A stretch of DNA of 64,000 nucleotides from Agromyces soli (GTDB lineage Bacteria; Actinomycetota; Actinomycetes; Actinomycetales; Microbacteriaceae), in NCBI RefSeq assembly GCF_022811605.1, contig NZ_CP094533.1:3224001-3288000 (forward strand). Direction: 5' to 3'. Under the pieces are notes generated by a model. The model worked only from the letters and a program-made list of their open reading frames with translations. It did not search any database and was not told where the DNA came from. Made by a program: the position numbers and the translations under genes. Each line of letters starts with the position of its first letter. The first letter of the stretch is position 1. Shown piece after piece: positions 47,543 to 57,995 of the stretch.

Positions 47543-48462
47543 GCCGCGGTCTCCTTCGTCGTCGCCGGCACGACCTCCGTGCCGGAGCCCTGGGTGGTGA
47601 ACACCTCGAGCAGGATCGAGTGCGGCTCCCGGCCGTCGATGATCGCGGCCTTCGCGACGCCGCCGTGCACCGCCTCGAGGCACGCGGTCATCTTCGGGAT
47701 CATGCCGGACTCGAGCGAGGGCAGCAGCGCCGCCAGCTCGTCGGCGTCGATCATCGAGACGAGCGAGTCGCGGTTCGGCCAATCGCGGTAGAGGCCCGCG
47801 ACGTCGGTCAGGATGACGAGCTTCGCCGCGCCGAGCGCGACCGCCAGCGAGGCGGCCGCCGAGTCGGCGTTCACATTGAGCGACTGCCCGGGGTGGTCGC
47901 CGTCGGGCGCGATCGAGGAGACCACCGGGATCTGCCCCGCCGCGAGCTGTGCGAGCACGGGCGCCGGGTCGACCGCGACCACGTCGCCGACGAGGCCGAG
48001 GTCCACCTCTTCGCCGTCCACGACGGCGCCGCGGCGGCGGCCAGTGAAGAGGCCGGCGTCCTCGCCCGAGAGGCCGGAAGCGAGCGGGCCGTGCTCGTTG
48101 ATGAGGCTCACGAGCTCCCGGTTCACCTGCCCGGAGAGCACCATGCGCACGACGTCCATCGTCTCGGGGGTCGTCACCCGGTACCCGCCGCGGAACTCGC
48201 TCTCGATGCCCAGCCGGCCGAGCATCGAGGAGATCTGCGGGCCGCCGCCGTGCACGACGACGGGCTTCACGCCCGCGTAGCGGAGGTAGACCATGTCCTC
48301 GGCGAAGGCGCGCTGGAGCTCGGGGCTCACCATCGCGTTGCCGCCGAACTTCACGACGATCGTCTCGCCGTGGAAGCGCTTCAGCCACGGCAGGGAGTCG
48401 ATCAGGGTCTGCGCCTTCGACGCGGCATCCGCGTCTGCGCCGGTATCGCGCTGCTCGGTCAT
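47539..48462 (-). CDS. argB: Acetylglutamate kinase
   Basis: 307 residues. FGGNAM and [10 protein letters not shown] glycine loops, and [20 protein letters not shown]. The N-terminal helix ([14 protein letters not shown]) is that of the hexameric, arginine-inhibited type, so feedback control by arginine is expected. Starts 2 bp after the argJ stop. Confidence 0.96.
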
Positions 48463-48464
48463 GC

Positions 48465-49622
48465 TCAACTCGCGTACGCGCTGTTCTCGTGCACGTAGTC
48501 GTGCGTGAGGTCGTTGGTGAGGATCGTCGCCGTCGCCGGGCCGTTGTGCAGCTCGATGAGCACGTGCGTCGCGCGCGGCGTGAGGTCGACCTCGTCGCGC
48601 GGGCGATCGGGGCGGCCGGCGTGGCAGACGCGCACGCCGTTCATCGACACGTCGACGAGGTAGGGGTCGAACGGGGCGGTCGTGGTGCCGATCGCGGCGA
48701 GCACGCGGCCCCAGTTCGGGTCGTTGCCGAAGATCGCCGCCTTGAAGAGGTTGTTGCGGGCGACCGAGCGGCCGACCTCGACCGCGTCGTCCTCGGTGAC
48801 CGCGCCGCGCACCTCGATGGTGATGTCGTGGCTCGCGCCCTCGGCGTCGGCCTGCAGCTGGGCGGCGAGGTCGAGGCAGGCCCGGGCGAGCGCGTCGGCG
48901 AACTCCGCCTCGTCGGGGACGACGCCGGAGGCCCCGCTCGACAACAGCGTGACCTGGTCGTTCGTCGACATGCAGCCGTCGGAGTCGAGCCGATCGAAGC
49001 TCACCCGGGTCGCGCTGCGCAGCGCCCGGTCGAGCGCCGCGGCGTCGAGCACCGCATCGGTCGTGAGCACGACGAGCATCGTCGCGAGCCCCGGCGCCAG
49101 CATGCCGGCGCCCTTCGCCATGCCGCCGACGCGCCACCCGGCGCCGTCGACGATCACGGTCTTCGGCTTCGTGTCGGTCGTCATGATGGCGCGCGCGGCG
49201 TCGTCGCCGGACCCCTCGTCGGCCCCGAGCCGGGCCACCGCGGACAGCACGCCCTCCTCGAGGATCTCGCCGTCGAGCTGCTCGCCGATGAGGCCGGTCG
49301 AGCAGACGAGGACGTCGCCGGCGGCCACGCCGAGCGCTGCCGCCGCGGCCTCGGCGGTGCGGTGCACGACCTGGAAGCCCTCGGGCCCGGTGAAGCAGTT
49401 GGCTCCGCCGGAGTTCAGGACGACGGCGGAGACGAGGCCGTCCTTCGCCGCCTCCTTCGACCAGAGGATGGGGTTCGCCTGCGCCCGGTTCGCGGTGAAG
49501 ACGACCGCCGCCTGCTGGGCGGGGCCGCGGTTCACGACGACGGCGAGGTCGAGTGCGCCGGAGCGCTTGATGCCGGCGGCGATCCCCGCCGCCTCGAATC
49601 CTGCGGGGGCGGTGACGGTCAC
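48465..49622 (-). CDS. argJ: Bifunctional ornithine acetyltransferase / N-acetylglutamate synthase
   Basis: 385 residues. The self-cleavage site [14 protein letters not shown] is complete, with nucleophile T181. It recycles the acetyl group between acetylornithine and glutamate. GTG 49622 overlaps the argC stop (GTGA). Confidence 0.96.
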   Translation of the reverse strand: MTVTAPAGFEAAGIAAGIKRSGALDLAVVVNRGPAQQAAVVFTANRAQANPILWSKEAAKDGLVSAVVLNSGGANCFTGPEGFQVVHRTAEAAAAALGVAAGDVLVCSTGLIGEQLDGEILEEGVLSAVARLGADEGSGDDAARAIMTTDTKPKTVIVDGAGWRVGGMAKGAGMLAPGLATMLVVLTTDAVLDAAALDRALRSATRVSFDRLDSDGCMSTNDQVTLLSSGASGVVPDEAEFADALARACLDLAAQLQADAEGASHDITIEVRGAVTEDDAVEVGRSVARNNLFKAAIFGNDPNWGRVLAAIGTTTAPFDPYLVDVSMNGVRVCHAGRPDRPRDEVDLTPRATHVLIELHNGPATATILTNDLTHDYVHENSAYAS

Positions 49623-50662
49623 GGGGCGACTCCGTTCACGGGGAGGCCGGTCGACTCGGCGAGACCGAGCGCGAGGTTGGCGGACTGGATGGCGGCACCC
49701 GCGGTGCCCTTCACGAGGTTGTCGACGGCGGTGACGACGACGACCCGGCCCGCGGCCTCGTCGACGGCGACGCCCATGAGCGCCGTGTTCGCACCGAGCA
49801 CGTCGGCGGTGCGCGGGAACTGGCCCTCGGGGAGCAGCTGGACGAAGCGCTCCCCCGCGTACGCGTCCTCCCAGGCGGCCCGGACGGTCGCTGCACTCGT
49901 GCCCGGCACGATGCGCGCGGTCGAGGTCGCGAGGATGCCGCGGGACATCGGCACGATGACCGGGGTGAACGAGATCGTGGGCTCGGCCGCACCCGCCCAG
50001 CGGAGCGCCTGCTGGATCTCGGGGATGTGGCGGTGCGTTCCGCCGACCGCGTACGGGTTCGCGGAGCCGAGGATCTCGGAGGCGAGCAGATGCGTCTTCG
50101 CGCTCTTGCCGGCGCCCGACGGACCGACGGCGAGGACGCTCACGAGGTCGGTCGGTTCGACGACCCCGGCCCGGATGCCGGGCGCGAGCGACAGCGCCAC
50201 GGTGGACGCGTTGCAGCCGGGAGCCGCGATGCGCCGGGTCTTCGCGAGCCGGTCGCGCTGGGTGCCGGAGAGCCGCGGCAGCTCGGGGACGCCGTAGGTC
50301 CACGCACCGTGGAAGTCGCCGCCGTAGAACGCGGCCCAGTCGGCGGCGCTCTCGAGGCGGTGATCGGCGCCGCAGTCGACGACGAGGGCGTCGTCGGCGA
50401 GTTCCGCCGCGATCGCGCCCGAGGCGCCGTGCGGCAGGGCGAGGAAGACGAGGTCGTGACCGGAGAGGGTCGCGGCGCTCGTCTCCTGCAGCGTGAGATG
50501 CGTGTAGCTGCGCAGATGCGGCTGCACCTGCACGAGCGACTGGCCGGCGTTCTGATGCGCGGTGACGGTGCGCACCTCGAACTCGGGATGGTCGGCGAGG
50601 AGCCTGAGGATCTCTCCCCCGGCATAGCCGGACGCGCCGGAGACGGCGACGGAGTAGGTCAT
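49619..50662 (-). CDS. argC: N-acetyl-gamma-glutamyl-phosphate reductase
   Basis: 347 residues. NADP loop GASGYAGGE near the N-terminus and catalytic C150 in AAPGCNAST. First gene of the argCJBDFH operon. The 280-bp region upstream holds a perfect hairpin (50713-50736) and no clear Arg box that I can identify by eye. Confidence 0.96.
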   Translation of the reverse strand: MTYSVAVSGASGYAGGEILRLLADHPEFEVRTVTAHQNAGQSLVQVQPHLRSYTHLTLQETSAATLSGHDLVFLALPHGASGAIAAELADDALVVDCGADHRLESAADWAAFYGGDFHGAWTYGVPELPRLSGTQRDRLAKTRRIAAPGCNASTVALSLAPGIRAGVVEPTDLVSVLAVGPSGAGKSAKTHLLASEILGSANPYAVGGTHRHIPEIQQALRWAGAAEPTISFTPVIVPMSRGILATSTARIVPGTSAATVRAAWEDAYAGERFVQLLPEGQFPRTADVLGANTALMGVAVDEAAGRVVVVTAVDNLVKGTAGAAIQSANLALGLAESTGLPVNGVAP

Positions 50663-50712
50663 GAGTCCACCTTAAAGGTCTGAGCGGTCGTGGGTCGGCT
50701 CCGGCGACACCG

Positions 50713-50736
50713 GTGCACGGCGGCATCGCCGTGCAC
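50713..50736. promoter_or_regulatory. Perfect hairpin upstream of argC
   Basis: GTGCACGGCG and CGCCGTGCAC flank GCAT. It lies about 50 bp upstream of argC and 180 bp after pheT. It could be an operator or a leader structure; there is no T-run, so a simple terminator is less likely. Confidence 0.4.
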
Positions 50737-50891
50737 GGGGTCGCCTAGCGTCGGCGAGCGCCCCGGCGTCGGTCGCGCAGCGCGGCGGCGCGCAGAGGCT
50801 GCGCCGCGGCGAGGGACCGAAGGGAGGACATGCTGCGACCCTACCGACTCCGTGGGAGGGATGCCAAACCGGAGGTCGCCGGATGACGTGC

Positions 50892-50921
50892 GGCCCCGCC
50901 CGGCGAGTGCCGGGCGGGGCC
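50892..50921 (-). terminator. Terminator of pheST
   Basis: 13-bp perfect stem GGCCCCGCCCGGC/GCCGGGCGGGGCC with a 4-base loop, 22 bp after pheT. It lacks a T-run but is very stable. Confidence 0.7.
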
Positions 50922-50942
50922 GTACGGACGGTGCTCCGCGGC

Positions 50943-53468
50943 TCAGTCGCGGATCGCCGCGCCGAAGCGCTCGGCCGCGAGGCGGGCACCGGCGAGCTTC
51001 GCCTCGCTCGCCTCCGCCGCGGTGAGCGTGCGGTCGGCCGCCCGGAACCGGAGCGCGAAGGTGAGGCTCTTGCTGCCCTCGGCCACGCCCTGGCCCCGGT
51101 AGTCGTCGACGAGGTGCAGCGCTTCGAGGAGCTCACCGGCGCCCTCGCGCACGGCGGCGCCGACCTCGGCGGCCGGCGTCTCGACCGGCACGACGAGGGA
51201 GAGGTCCTGCGTCGCCGCGGGGTGGGTGCCGAGCGGGCTGGCCTCCATCGTGCGGTCGGTCGCCTCGATGAGGGCGTCGAGGTCGAGCTCCGCGACGGCG
51301 ACGACGCGCGGGAGGTCGGCCGCCTCGGCGATCGCGGGGTGCAGCTCGCCCGCGAAGCCGATGCTGGCGCCACCGAGCCGGAGCTCCGCGGTGCGACCCG
51401 GGTGCATCGCCTGGTGGCGCCCCTGCACGATCTCGATCTCGCCCCCGGTCGCGAGCGCGATGCGTCGCACCGCATCGAGGACGTCCACGAGCCCGGCGGG
51501 GACGGCCGGCTGGCCGGGCTGCTTCGCGACGACGTCGCCCGTGAGCAGCACCGCGACGTGGCGCGGCTGCGGGGGGATGCCGTCGATGAGCGCCGCCAGC
51601 TCGGCGTCGCTCGGGCGCGCGCCGGCGGCCGGCAGCTCCGCGGTGCCGTACTCGCGGCCGGACTCGGGGAGGAAGACCAGGCCGAGCTCGAACAGCTCGA
51701 GGTCGACGAGCCCGCGCGACAGATTGCGGCGCGCGATCTCGACCAGCCCCGGCAGCAGCGAGCGGCGCAGGAACGGGCGGCTGGCGTCGAGCGCGTTCGC
51801 GACGCGGACCGAGGCGACGGGCTCCCCGTCGACGCTGCCGAACAGGGCGTTGTCGTGCTCGGCGACGAACGGGAACGCGAGCACCTCGGTGCCGCCGCCC
51901 GCGGCGAGCACGTCGGCGGTGCGCTTGCGCAGCCGCTGGGCCCGGGTGAGCCCGCGCCCAGGAGGCGCGACCGGCAGCACGGAGGGGATGCGGTGGTACC
52001 CGACCAGCCGGGCCACCTCCTCGGCGAGCTCGGCCTTGCCGGTGAGGTCGGGGCGCCAGCTCGGCGGAGTGACGGAGAGCCCGCCCTCGGCGTCCTCGAC
52101 CCGGGCCCCGATCTCGGCCAGGGCGTCGCGGATCTCGGCGTCGGTGTACTCGACGCCGATGAGGCCGGAGACGTAGCCGTCTGGCAGCGCGATCCGCTCG
52201 CGTGCAGGCGTCTCGTCGATCAGTCCGCCGACCGGGTCGGCGGTGCCGCCGGCGAGGTCGACCATGAGCTGGGCGACCCGGCTCGCGGCGGCCGCGGCGA
52301 TCTCGGGATCGACGCCGCGCTCGAAGCGGCGCGAAGCCTCGCTCGGCAGCTTGTGCCGGCGGGCGGCGCGCGCGATCGACACCGTGTCGAAGTTCGCGGC
52401 CTCGATGAGGACGTTCTTGGTCGCGTCGCTCATCTCGGTGCGGGCGCCGCCCATCACCCCGGCGATGCCGATCGGGCCGGCCTCGTCGGTGATCAGCAGG
52501 TCTTCGGGGTGCAGCGCGCGCTGCTTGCCGTCGAGCGTCTCGATCGTCTCGCCCTCGCGGGCCCGGCGCACGGTGATGCCGCCGACGAGGGTGTCGAGAT
52601 CATAGCCGTGCATCGGCTGGCCGAACTCGAGCATCACGTAGTTCGTGATGTCGATGAGCAGCGACAGCGAGCGCACGCCGGCGAGCTTCAGCCGCGCGAC
52701 CATCCACGGCGGCGTCGGCCGCGCCGGGTCGACCCCTCGCACGATGCGGGTCGCGAAGACGTGGGAGCCCACGCGACCGCGGATCGGCGCATCGTCGGCG
52801 ATCACGACGGGGAAGGCCTCGCCCGAGGCATCCGCCGGCGCCGACTGGGCGACGGGGTCGCGGAACGCGGCCCCCGTGGCGTGCGCGTACTCGCGCGCGA
52901 CCCCGCGGATCGAGAAGGCGTAGCCGCGATCCGGCGTCACGTTGATCTCGACCGCGGCGTCGTTCAGGCCGAGCAGCTCGATCGCGTCGCTGCCGACAGG
53001 TGCGTCGATGCCGAGCTCCGCGAGCCGGAGGATGCCGTCGTGGTCCTCGCCGAGGCCGAGCTCGCGCGCCGAGGCGATCATGCCGTCGGACACGTGCCCG
53101 TACGTCTTGCGCGCGGCGATCGGGAACGGGCCGGGCAGCACCGAGCCGGGCAGGGTCACGACGACCTTGTCGCCGGCGAAGAAGTTGCGCGCGCCGCAGA
53201 CGATGCCGTGCACGGCATCCCCGCCGTCGGCCGCGGTCTCGCCCTCGGGCGCGACGCGGACCTGGCACCAGCGGATCGTCTTGCCGTTGGACTGCGGCTC
53301 CTCGACGAAGTCGAGGACCTCGCCGACGACGATCGGGCCCTGCAGCTCGAAGCCGTGCACCTCTTCTTCTTCGAGACCGACCTTCACGAGGGCGGCGTGG
53401 ACGTCCTCGGGCGTCGTCCCGGGGACGAGCTCGACGTATTCGGCGAGCCAGCTGAGCGGCACTCGCAT
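50943..53468 (-). CDS. pheT: Phenylalanyl-tRNA synthetase beta subunit
   Basis: 841 residues from ATG 53468. N-terminal tRNA-binding OB domain (about 40-155), B3/4 editing region, B5 domain (about 405-480), catalytic-like core and C-terminal FDX-ACB anticodon domain (about 745-841, ASPLGTHPAATQDLSLVV). It forms the alpha2-beta2 enzyme with PheS, whose gene ends 2 bp upstream. Confidence 0.97.
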   Translation of the reverse strand: MRVPLSWLAEYVELVPGTTPEDVHAALVKVGLEEEEVHGFELQGPIVVGEVLDFVEEPQSNGKTIRWCQVRVAPEGETAADGGDAVHGIVCGARNFFAGDKVVVTLPGSVLPGPFPIAARKTYGHVSDGMIASARELGLGEDHDGILRLAELGIDAPVGSDAIELLGLNDAAVEINVTPDRGYAFSIRGVAREYAHATGAAFRDPVAQSAPADASGEAFPVVIADDAPIRGRVGSHVFATRIVRGVDPARPTPPWMVARLKLAGVRSLSLLIDITNYVMLEFGQPMHGYDLDTLVGGITVRRAREGETIETLDGKQRALHPEDLLITDEAGPIGIAGVMGGARTEMSDATKNVLIEAANFDTVSIARAARRHKLPSEASRRFERGVDPEIAAAAASRVAQLMVDLAGGTADPVGGLIDETPARERIALPDGYVSGLIGVEYTDAEIRDALAEIGARVEDAEGGLSVTPPSWRPDLTGKAELAEEVARLVGYHRIPSVLPVAPPGRGLTRAQRLRKRTADVLAAGGGTEVLAFPFVAEHDNALFGSVDGEPVASVRVANALDASRPFLRRSLLPGLVEIARRNLSRGLVDLELFELGLVFLPESGREYGTAELPAAGARPSDAELAALIDGIPPQPRHVAVLLTGDVVAKQPGQPAVPAGLVDVLDAVRRIALATGGEIEIVQGRHQAMHPGRTAELRLGGASIGFAGELHPAIAEAADLPRVVAVAELDLDALIEATDRTMEASPLGTHPAATQDLSLVVPVETPAAEVGAAVREGAGELLEALHLVDDYRGQGVAEGSKSLTFALRFRAADRTLTAAEASEAKLAGARLAAERFGAAIRD

Positions 53469-53470
53469 CG

Positions 53471-54511
53471 TCAGACCACCATTCCGAATTGCTGGGAGAA
53501 GCGGATATCGCCTTCGACCATCTCGCGCATGTCCGAGACGTCGTTGCGGAGCATGATCCCGCGCTCGATGCCCATGCCGAACGCGAAGCCCGAATACACC
53601 TCCGGGTCGATGCCCGCGGAGCGGAGCACGTTCGGGTGGACCATGCCGCAGCCGCCCCACTCGATCCAGCGCGCACCGCCCTTGAACGTCGGGTGCCAGA
53701 AGTCGAGCTCCGCGCTCGGCTCCGTGAACGGGAAGTAGCTCGGGCGGAGGCGGATCTTCGCCTCCTCGCCGAAGACGGCCTTGACGAAGTGGTCGAGGGT
53801 GCCCTTCAGGTGCGCCATCGTCAGCCCGCGGTCGATCGCGAGCCCCTCGAACTGCATGAACACCGGCAGGTGCGTCGCGTCGAACTCGTCGGTGCGGTAG
53901 ACCCGGCCGGGCGCGAGCACGTAGATCGGCACCTCGCGCTCGAGCATCGAGCGCACCTGCACGGGGCTCGTGTGCGTGCGGAGCACGAGGTGCTGCTCGG
54001 GCGGGTCGATGAAGAAGGTGTCCTGCATCGCGCGCGCGGGGTGGTCGGGGTCGAAGTTCAGCGCGTCGAAGTTGAACCACTCGCTCTCGACCTCGGGGCC
54101 CTCCGCGATCTCCCAGCCCATGCCGGTGAAGATCTCGGCCACGCGGTCCTGGAGCAGGGTGAGCGGATGCCTGGCGCCGACGGTCGTCCGCGAGGGCAGC
54201 GCCGTCACGTCGACGGCCTCAGCGGCGAGGCGCGCCTCGGCCTCGGCGGCGGTGATCTCCGCCTCGCGGGCCGCGAACGCCTGGTTCACCCGGCCGCGCG
54301 CGCTGCCGACGAGCTTGCCGAGGGCGGCCTTCTGCTCGTTGGGGACGCTGCGCAGCAGGGCGTTCAGCTGAGCGAGCGGCGACTTCTCGCCGGTGTGCTC
54401 GGCGCGGACCTGCTTAAGCGCGGCGGAGTCGTCGGCGGCGGCGATCGCCGCGAGGGCGGCGTCGACGGCCGCGGCGACCGCGGGCTCGGTGATTTCAGTG
54501 GGCTCTGGCAC
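53471..54511 (-). CDS. pheS: Phenylalanyl-tRNA synthetase alpha subunit
   Basis: 346 residues, GTG start. N-terminal coiled coil (about 10-95) for tRNA, then class II motifs: motif 2 FEGLAIDRGLTMAHLKGTLD region and motif 3 GFAFGMGIERGIMLR. It charges tRNA-Phe. It is followed directly by pheT. Confidence 0.97.
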   Translation of the reverse strand: MPEPTEITEPAVAAAVDAALAAIAAADDSAALKQVRAEHTGEKSPLAQLNALLRSVPNEQKAALGKLVGSARGRVNQAFAAREAEITAAEAEARLAAEAVDVTALPSRTTVGARHPLTLLQDRVAEIFTGMGWEIAEGPEVESEWFNFDALNFDPDHPARAMQDTFFIDPPEQHLVLRTHTSPVQVRSMLEREVPIYVLAPGRVYRTDEFDATHLPVFMQFEGLAIDRGLTMAHLKGTLDHFVKAVFGEEAKIRLRPSYFPFTEPSAELDFWHPTFKGGARWIEWGGCGMVHPNVLRSAGIDPEVYSGFAFGMGIERGIMLRNDVSDMREMVEGDIRFSQQFGMVV

Positions 54512-54557
54512 GAAGATCGAGTCTAGTCGGCCGCTGCCACCGGGCGGTGCCGGGCGC

Positions 54558-55460
54558 TCAGCGGCGCGGCTCGGGGTCGTCGAGCCCGGCCTGCACGGCG
54601 ACGGCGCGCGTCGCCGTCATGGCGTCGTCCGCCGGGGCGACGCCCTTGCCGAGCTTCGCCGTCCGCCGCAGCCGGCGCTCCACCCGGTTCGCCACGAAGG
54701 AGAGGATGAGGCACAGGGCGATGTAGATGGCGCCGACCACGATCGTCGCCGGGACGATCGGCGAACCGTACGTCGACTGCGAGCCGATGTAGCGGGCGTA
54801 GAACAGCAGCTCCTGGTACGTGATGATGTAGCCGAGCGCCGTGTCCTTCAGCGTGACGACGAGCTGGGCGATGATGACCGGCATCATCGCTCGGATCGCC
54901 TGAGGCAGCAGGACGAGCCGCATCACGGCCGCCTTGCGCAGGCCGATCGCGTAGCCGGCCTCGCTCTGCCCGCGGGGCAGCGACTCGACGCCCGCGCGGA
55001 TCACCTCGGCGAGCACCGAGCCGTTGTAGGCGATGAGCGCGATGACGACCGCCCAGAACGGCTCCATGCGGATGCCGAGCACCGGGAGCCCGTAGTAGAG
55101 CAGGAACATGAACACCAGCACGGGCACCGCCCGCAGCACCTCGACGACCGCGCCGATCGGCCCGCGCAGCCACGGGTGGTCGCTGAGCCGCCCGATCGCG
55201 AGGGCGAAGCCGAGGGCGAGCGCACCGACGGCGGCGACGGCGAAGGCGGCGAGCGTGCGCCCCGTGGCGAGCGCGATCTGCAGCCACACGTTGGAGTAGG
55301 TGAAGGCGTCCCACTTCTCCGCGGAGAACTGGCCGGTGTCCCAGAGCCGCCAGACGATGAAGCCGAGGATGGCGAGCACCACGAGCACGGTGATGACGCC
55401 GAGGATGCGGTTCCTCGCGATGGCGCGGGGGCCGGGGACGTCGTACAGGACGCTGCTCAT
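54558..55460 (-). CDS. gluD: Glutamate ABC transporter permease
   Basis: 300 residues, about six helices. The EAA loop for ATPase contact is GLRKAAVMRLVLLPQAIRAM. ATG 55460 overlaps the stop of the preceding permease. An N-terminal helix (ILGVITVLVVLAILGFIVW) and large first loop distinguish it from gluC, as in the Corynebacterium gluABCD importer. The exact amino acid (glutamate or a relative) is inferred from operon type. Confidence 0.88.
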   Translation of the reverse strand: MSSVLYDVPGPRAIARNRILGVITVLVVLAILGFIVWRLWDTGQFSAEKWDAFTYSNVWLQIALATGRTLAAFAVAAVGALALGFALAIGRLSDHPWLRGPIGAVVEVLRAVPVLVFMFLLYYGLPVLGIRMEPFWAVVIALIAYNGSVLAEVIRAGVESLPRGQSEAGYAIGLRKAAVMRLVLLPQAIRAMMPVIIAQLVVTLKDTALGYIITYQELLFYARYIGSQSTYGSPIVPATIVVGAIYIALCLILSFVANRVERRLRRTAKLGKGVAPADDAMTATRAVAVQAGLDDPEPRR

Positions 55461-56113
55461 CGCGCCACCTTCCAACGGTTCTCGAGCGCTCGCTGCGCCC
55501 AGGAGAGCAGCAGCACGAGCACGACGAAGACGACCATGACCCAGAGGATCGCCACGAACTGGTTCTCGCCGCGCTCGCTGAGGTAGCTGCGGATCGAGCC
55601 GAGGTTCACGACGGAGAAGCCCGCCGCGACGGTGGTGTTCTTCAGCAGGGCGATGAAGACGCTCATCATGGGCGGGATGACCGAGCGGAACGCCTGCGGC
55701 AGCACCACGAGCGTCATCACCTGCCCGAAGGTGAGGCCGAGGGCGCGTGCCGCCTCCGCCTGGCCGACCGGCACGGTGTTGATGCCGGAGCGGATGGTCT
55801 CGGCCACGTAGGTGGCGGTGTAGATGCCGAGGGCGCAGATCGCGAGCGTCAGTGAGACGTCGCCGGTGAGCCGGAGGCCGAGCAGCGGCGGCAGCGCGAA
55901 CGCGAAGGCGAAGAAGACGAGGGTGAGCGGGGTGTTGCGGATGGTGTTGACGTAGAAGGTGCCGACCGCCCGGGCCACCGGGATGGGCGACACCCGCATC
56001 GCCCCCACCAGGGTGCCGAGGACGAGCGCGAGCAGCCCGCCCGCGACGAACAGCACGAGGGTGCCGAGCAGGGTCGACGACCAGAGGTCGAGATTGTCGG
56101 TGATGATGCCCAT
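55457..56113 (-). CDS. gluC: Glutamate ABC transporter permease
   Basis: 218 residues of the HisM/GlnP type with about five helices and EAA loop GLTFGQVMTLVVLPQAFRSV. It forms the membrane channel with the downstream permease. Confidence 0.9.
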   Translation of the reverse strand: MGIITDNLDLWSSTLLGTLVLFVAGGLLALVLGTLVGAMRVSPIPVARAVGTFYVNTIRNTPLTLVFFAFAFALPPLLGLRLTGDVSLTLAICALGIYTATYVAETIRSGINTVPVGQAEAARALGLTFGQVMTLVVLPQAFRSVIPPMMSVFIALLKNTTVAAGFSVVNLGSIRSYLSERGENQFVAILWVMVVFVVLVLLLSWAQRALENRWKVAR

Positions 56114-56182
56114 CGTGCTCCTCCGCGGATCGGGTCGGACGGCGGTGCGGGCGGGGACCGGTCGGCCCCCGCCCGCGCCGGC

Positions 56183-57082
56183 TCAGTCGACGGCCGGCTG
56201 TTCGCCCTTGATTCCGGCGGGTGCGAGGTGCTCGTCGAAGAGCGCCTGCCACACGTCGCCGCCATCGGTGAAGAGCTCGTTGATGTGCGACTGCAGCTCG
56301 GAGTCGCCCTTCGCGATGCCGACGCCGTAGCGCTCCTCGCTGAACGGCTCGCCCGCGATCTTCAGCTTGTCGGGCTGCTGCGCCACGTAGCCGGCGAGGA
56401 TCGCCTCGTCGGTCGTGATGGCGTCCACCGAGCCCTGCACGAGCTGGTCGACGCACTGCGAGTATGTGTCGTACTCGACCGTGTCGCCCGGGTTGTACTC
56501 GTCGCGGATGCGCTGCAGCGGCGTCGAGCCCGTCACCGAGCAGACGATCTTGCCGGCCAGGTCGTCCGGGCCGTTGATGTCCTCGTTGTCGGCCGCGACG
56601 AGCAGGCCCTGGCCGGTGATCAGGTACGGGCCGGCGAAGTCGATCTGCTCCTTGCGCTTGTCGGTGATCGAGTAGGTGCCGACGTAGTAGTCGATGTCAC
56701 CGTTCACGATCGCCTGCTCGCGGTTCGCCGACGGGATCGTCTGGTACTCGATCTGGTCCTCGTCGAAGCCGAGCGAGGCCGCGATCCAGCGCGCGATGTC
56801 GATGTCGAACCCGCTGCGCTCGCCCGAGGCGGCGTCCTCGTAGCCGAGGCCGGGCTGGTCGTTCTTCACGCCGATGACGACCTTGCCGCGCTTCGTCATC
56901 GCGTCGAAGGTCGGGCTGCCCTCGAGCTGCACGTCGCTCGCGACCTCCCAGAGCGGCGCGTCGCTCGCGTCGCCGGCGCCGTCGCTCGGGTCTCCGGGGC
57001 TCCCGCTGTTGCAGCCGGTCAGGGCGAGTGCCGCGACCGCGAGGCCGGCGATCGCGCCGGCGAGTCGTGTTCTGCTTCGCAT
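56183..57082 (-). CDS. gluB: Glutamate-binding lipoprotein of the ABC transporter
   Basis: 299 residues. Signal peptide with lipobox LTGC, lipidated C24. The family 3 solute-binding domain follows (VVIGVKNDQPGLGYED, GFDIDIARWIAASLG, DYYVGTYSITDKRK). It captures the amino acid outside the membrane. Confidence 0.92.
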   Translation of the reverse strand: MRSRTRLAGAIAGLAVAALALTGCNSGSPGDPSDGAGDASDAPLWEVASDVQLEGSPTFDAMTKRGKVVIGVKNDQPGLGYEDAASGERSGFDIDIARWIAASLGFDEDQIEYQTIPSANREQAIVNGDIDYYVGTYSITDKRKEQIDFAGPYLITGQGLLVAADNEDINGPDDLAGKIVCSVTGSTPLQRIRDEYNPGDTVEYDTYSQCVDQLVQGSVDAITTDEAILAGYVAQQPDKLKIAGEPFSEERYGVGIAKGDSELQSHINELFTDGGDVWQALFDEHLAPAGIKGEQPAVD

Positions 57083-57138
57083 GTGATCCTCCTGGTTTCG
57101 TATCGTCGTTCGGGTCGCCGCGGCAGGGCGCGGACGTC

Positions 57139-57927
57139 TCAGTGGGTGATGAGCTTCGAGAGGAAGTCCTTCGCCCGCGCACTCTTGGGAGCGGTGAAGA
57201 ACTCCTCGGGCGCGGCCTCCTCGACGATCTGGCCGTCGGCCATGAAGACGACCCGGTCGGCCGCCTTCCGGGCGAAGCCCATCTCGTGGGTGACGACGAT
57301 CATCGTCATGCCGTCCTGGGCGAGGCCGACCATGACGTCGAGGACCTCGTTGATCATCTCCGGGTCGAGGGCGCTCGTCGGCTCGTCGAAGAGCATCACC
57401 TTCGGGTTCATCGCGAGCGCTCGGGCGATGGCGACGCGCTGCTGCTGGCCGCCGGAGAGCTGACCGGGCAGCTTCTCCGCCTGCTGGGCGACGCCGACCC
57501 GCTCGAGCAGCACGCGCGCCGCGCGCTCGGCATCCGCCTTCGACTGCCGCTTGACCTTGATCGGCCCGAGCGTCACGTTGTCGAGCACCGTCAGGTGCGC
57601 GAAGAGGTTGAAGGACTGGAAGACCATGCCGACGTCGGCGCGGAGCGCCGCGAGCGCCTTGCCCTCCTTCGGCAGCTCGTCGCCGTCGATGCGGATCGAG
57701 CCCGAGGTGAAGGTCTCCAGTCTGTTGATCGTGCGGCAGAGCGTCGACTTGCCCGAGCCCGACGGCCCGATGACGACGACGACCTCGCCGCGATCGACGC
57801 TGAGGGAGACGTCCTTCAGCGCGTGGAACTGGCCGTAGTGCTTCTCGACGTGGTCGACGACGACCAGCGGCTCTCCCCGGCGCACCGAGAAGTTCGACGT
57901 CTCCGGGGCGGGTTCGCTGCGCTGCAT
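57139..57927 (-). CDS. gluA: Glutamate ABC transporter ATPase
   Basis: 262 residues from ATG 57927 (an in-frame TTG at 57936 is possible). Walker [10 protein letters not shown], signature [15 protein letters not shown] and Walker [15 protein letters not shown] are complete, with the polar amino acid transporter H-loop VTHEMGFAR. First gene of gluABCD. Confidence 0.94.
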   Translation of the reverse strand: MQRSEPAPETSNFSVRRGEPLVVVDHVEKHYGQFHALKDVSLSVDRGEVVVVIGPSGSGKSTLCRTINRLETFTSGSIRIDGDELPKEGKALAALRADVGMVFQSFNLFAHLTVLDNVTLGPIKVKRQSKADAERAARVLLERVGVAQQAEKLPGQLSGGQQQRVAIARALAMNPKVMLFDEPTSALDPEMINEVLDVMVGLAQDGMTMIVVTHEMGFARKAADRVVFMADGQIVEEAAPEEFFTAPKSARAKDFLSKLITH

Positions 57928-57995
57928 ATCCCCCAAGTTAGGGACAAGCGCACCGGAATCGCCAGAGCTCGCCCGGCGGGTTTACCGATTCGTGA

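Noticed and set aside
50883..53738. Long plus-strand open frame opposite pheT
   Set aside because: Antisense shadow of a confidently identified gene; no domain or ribosome site.
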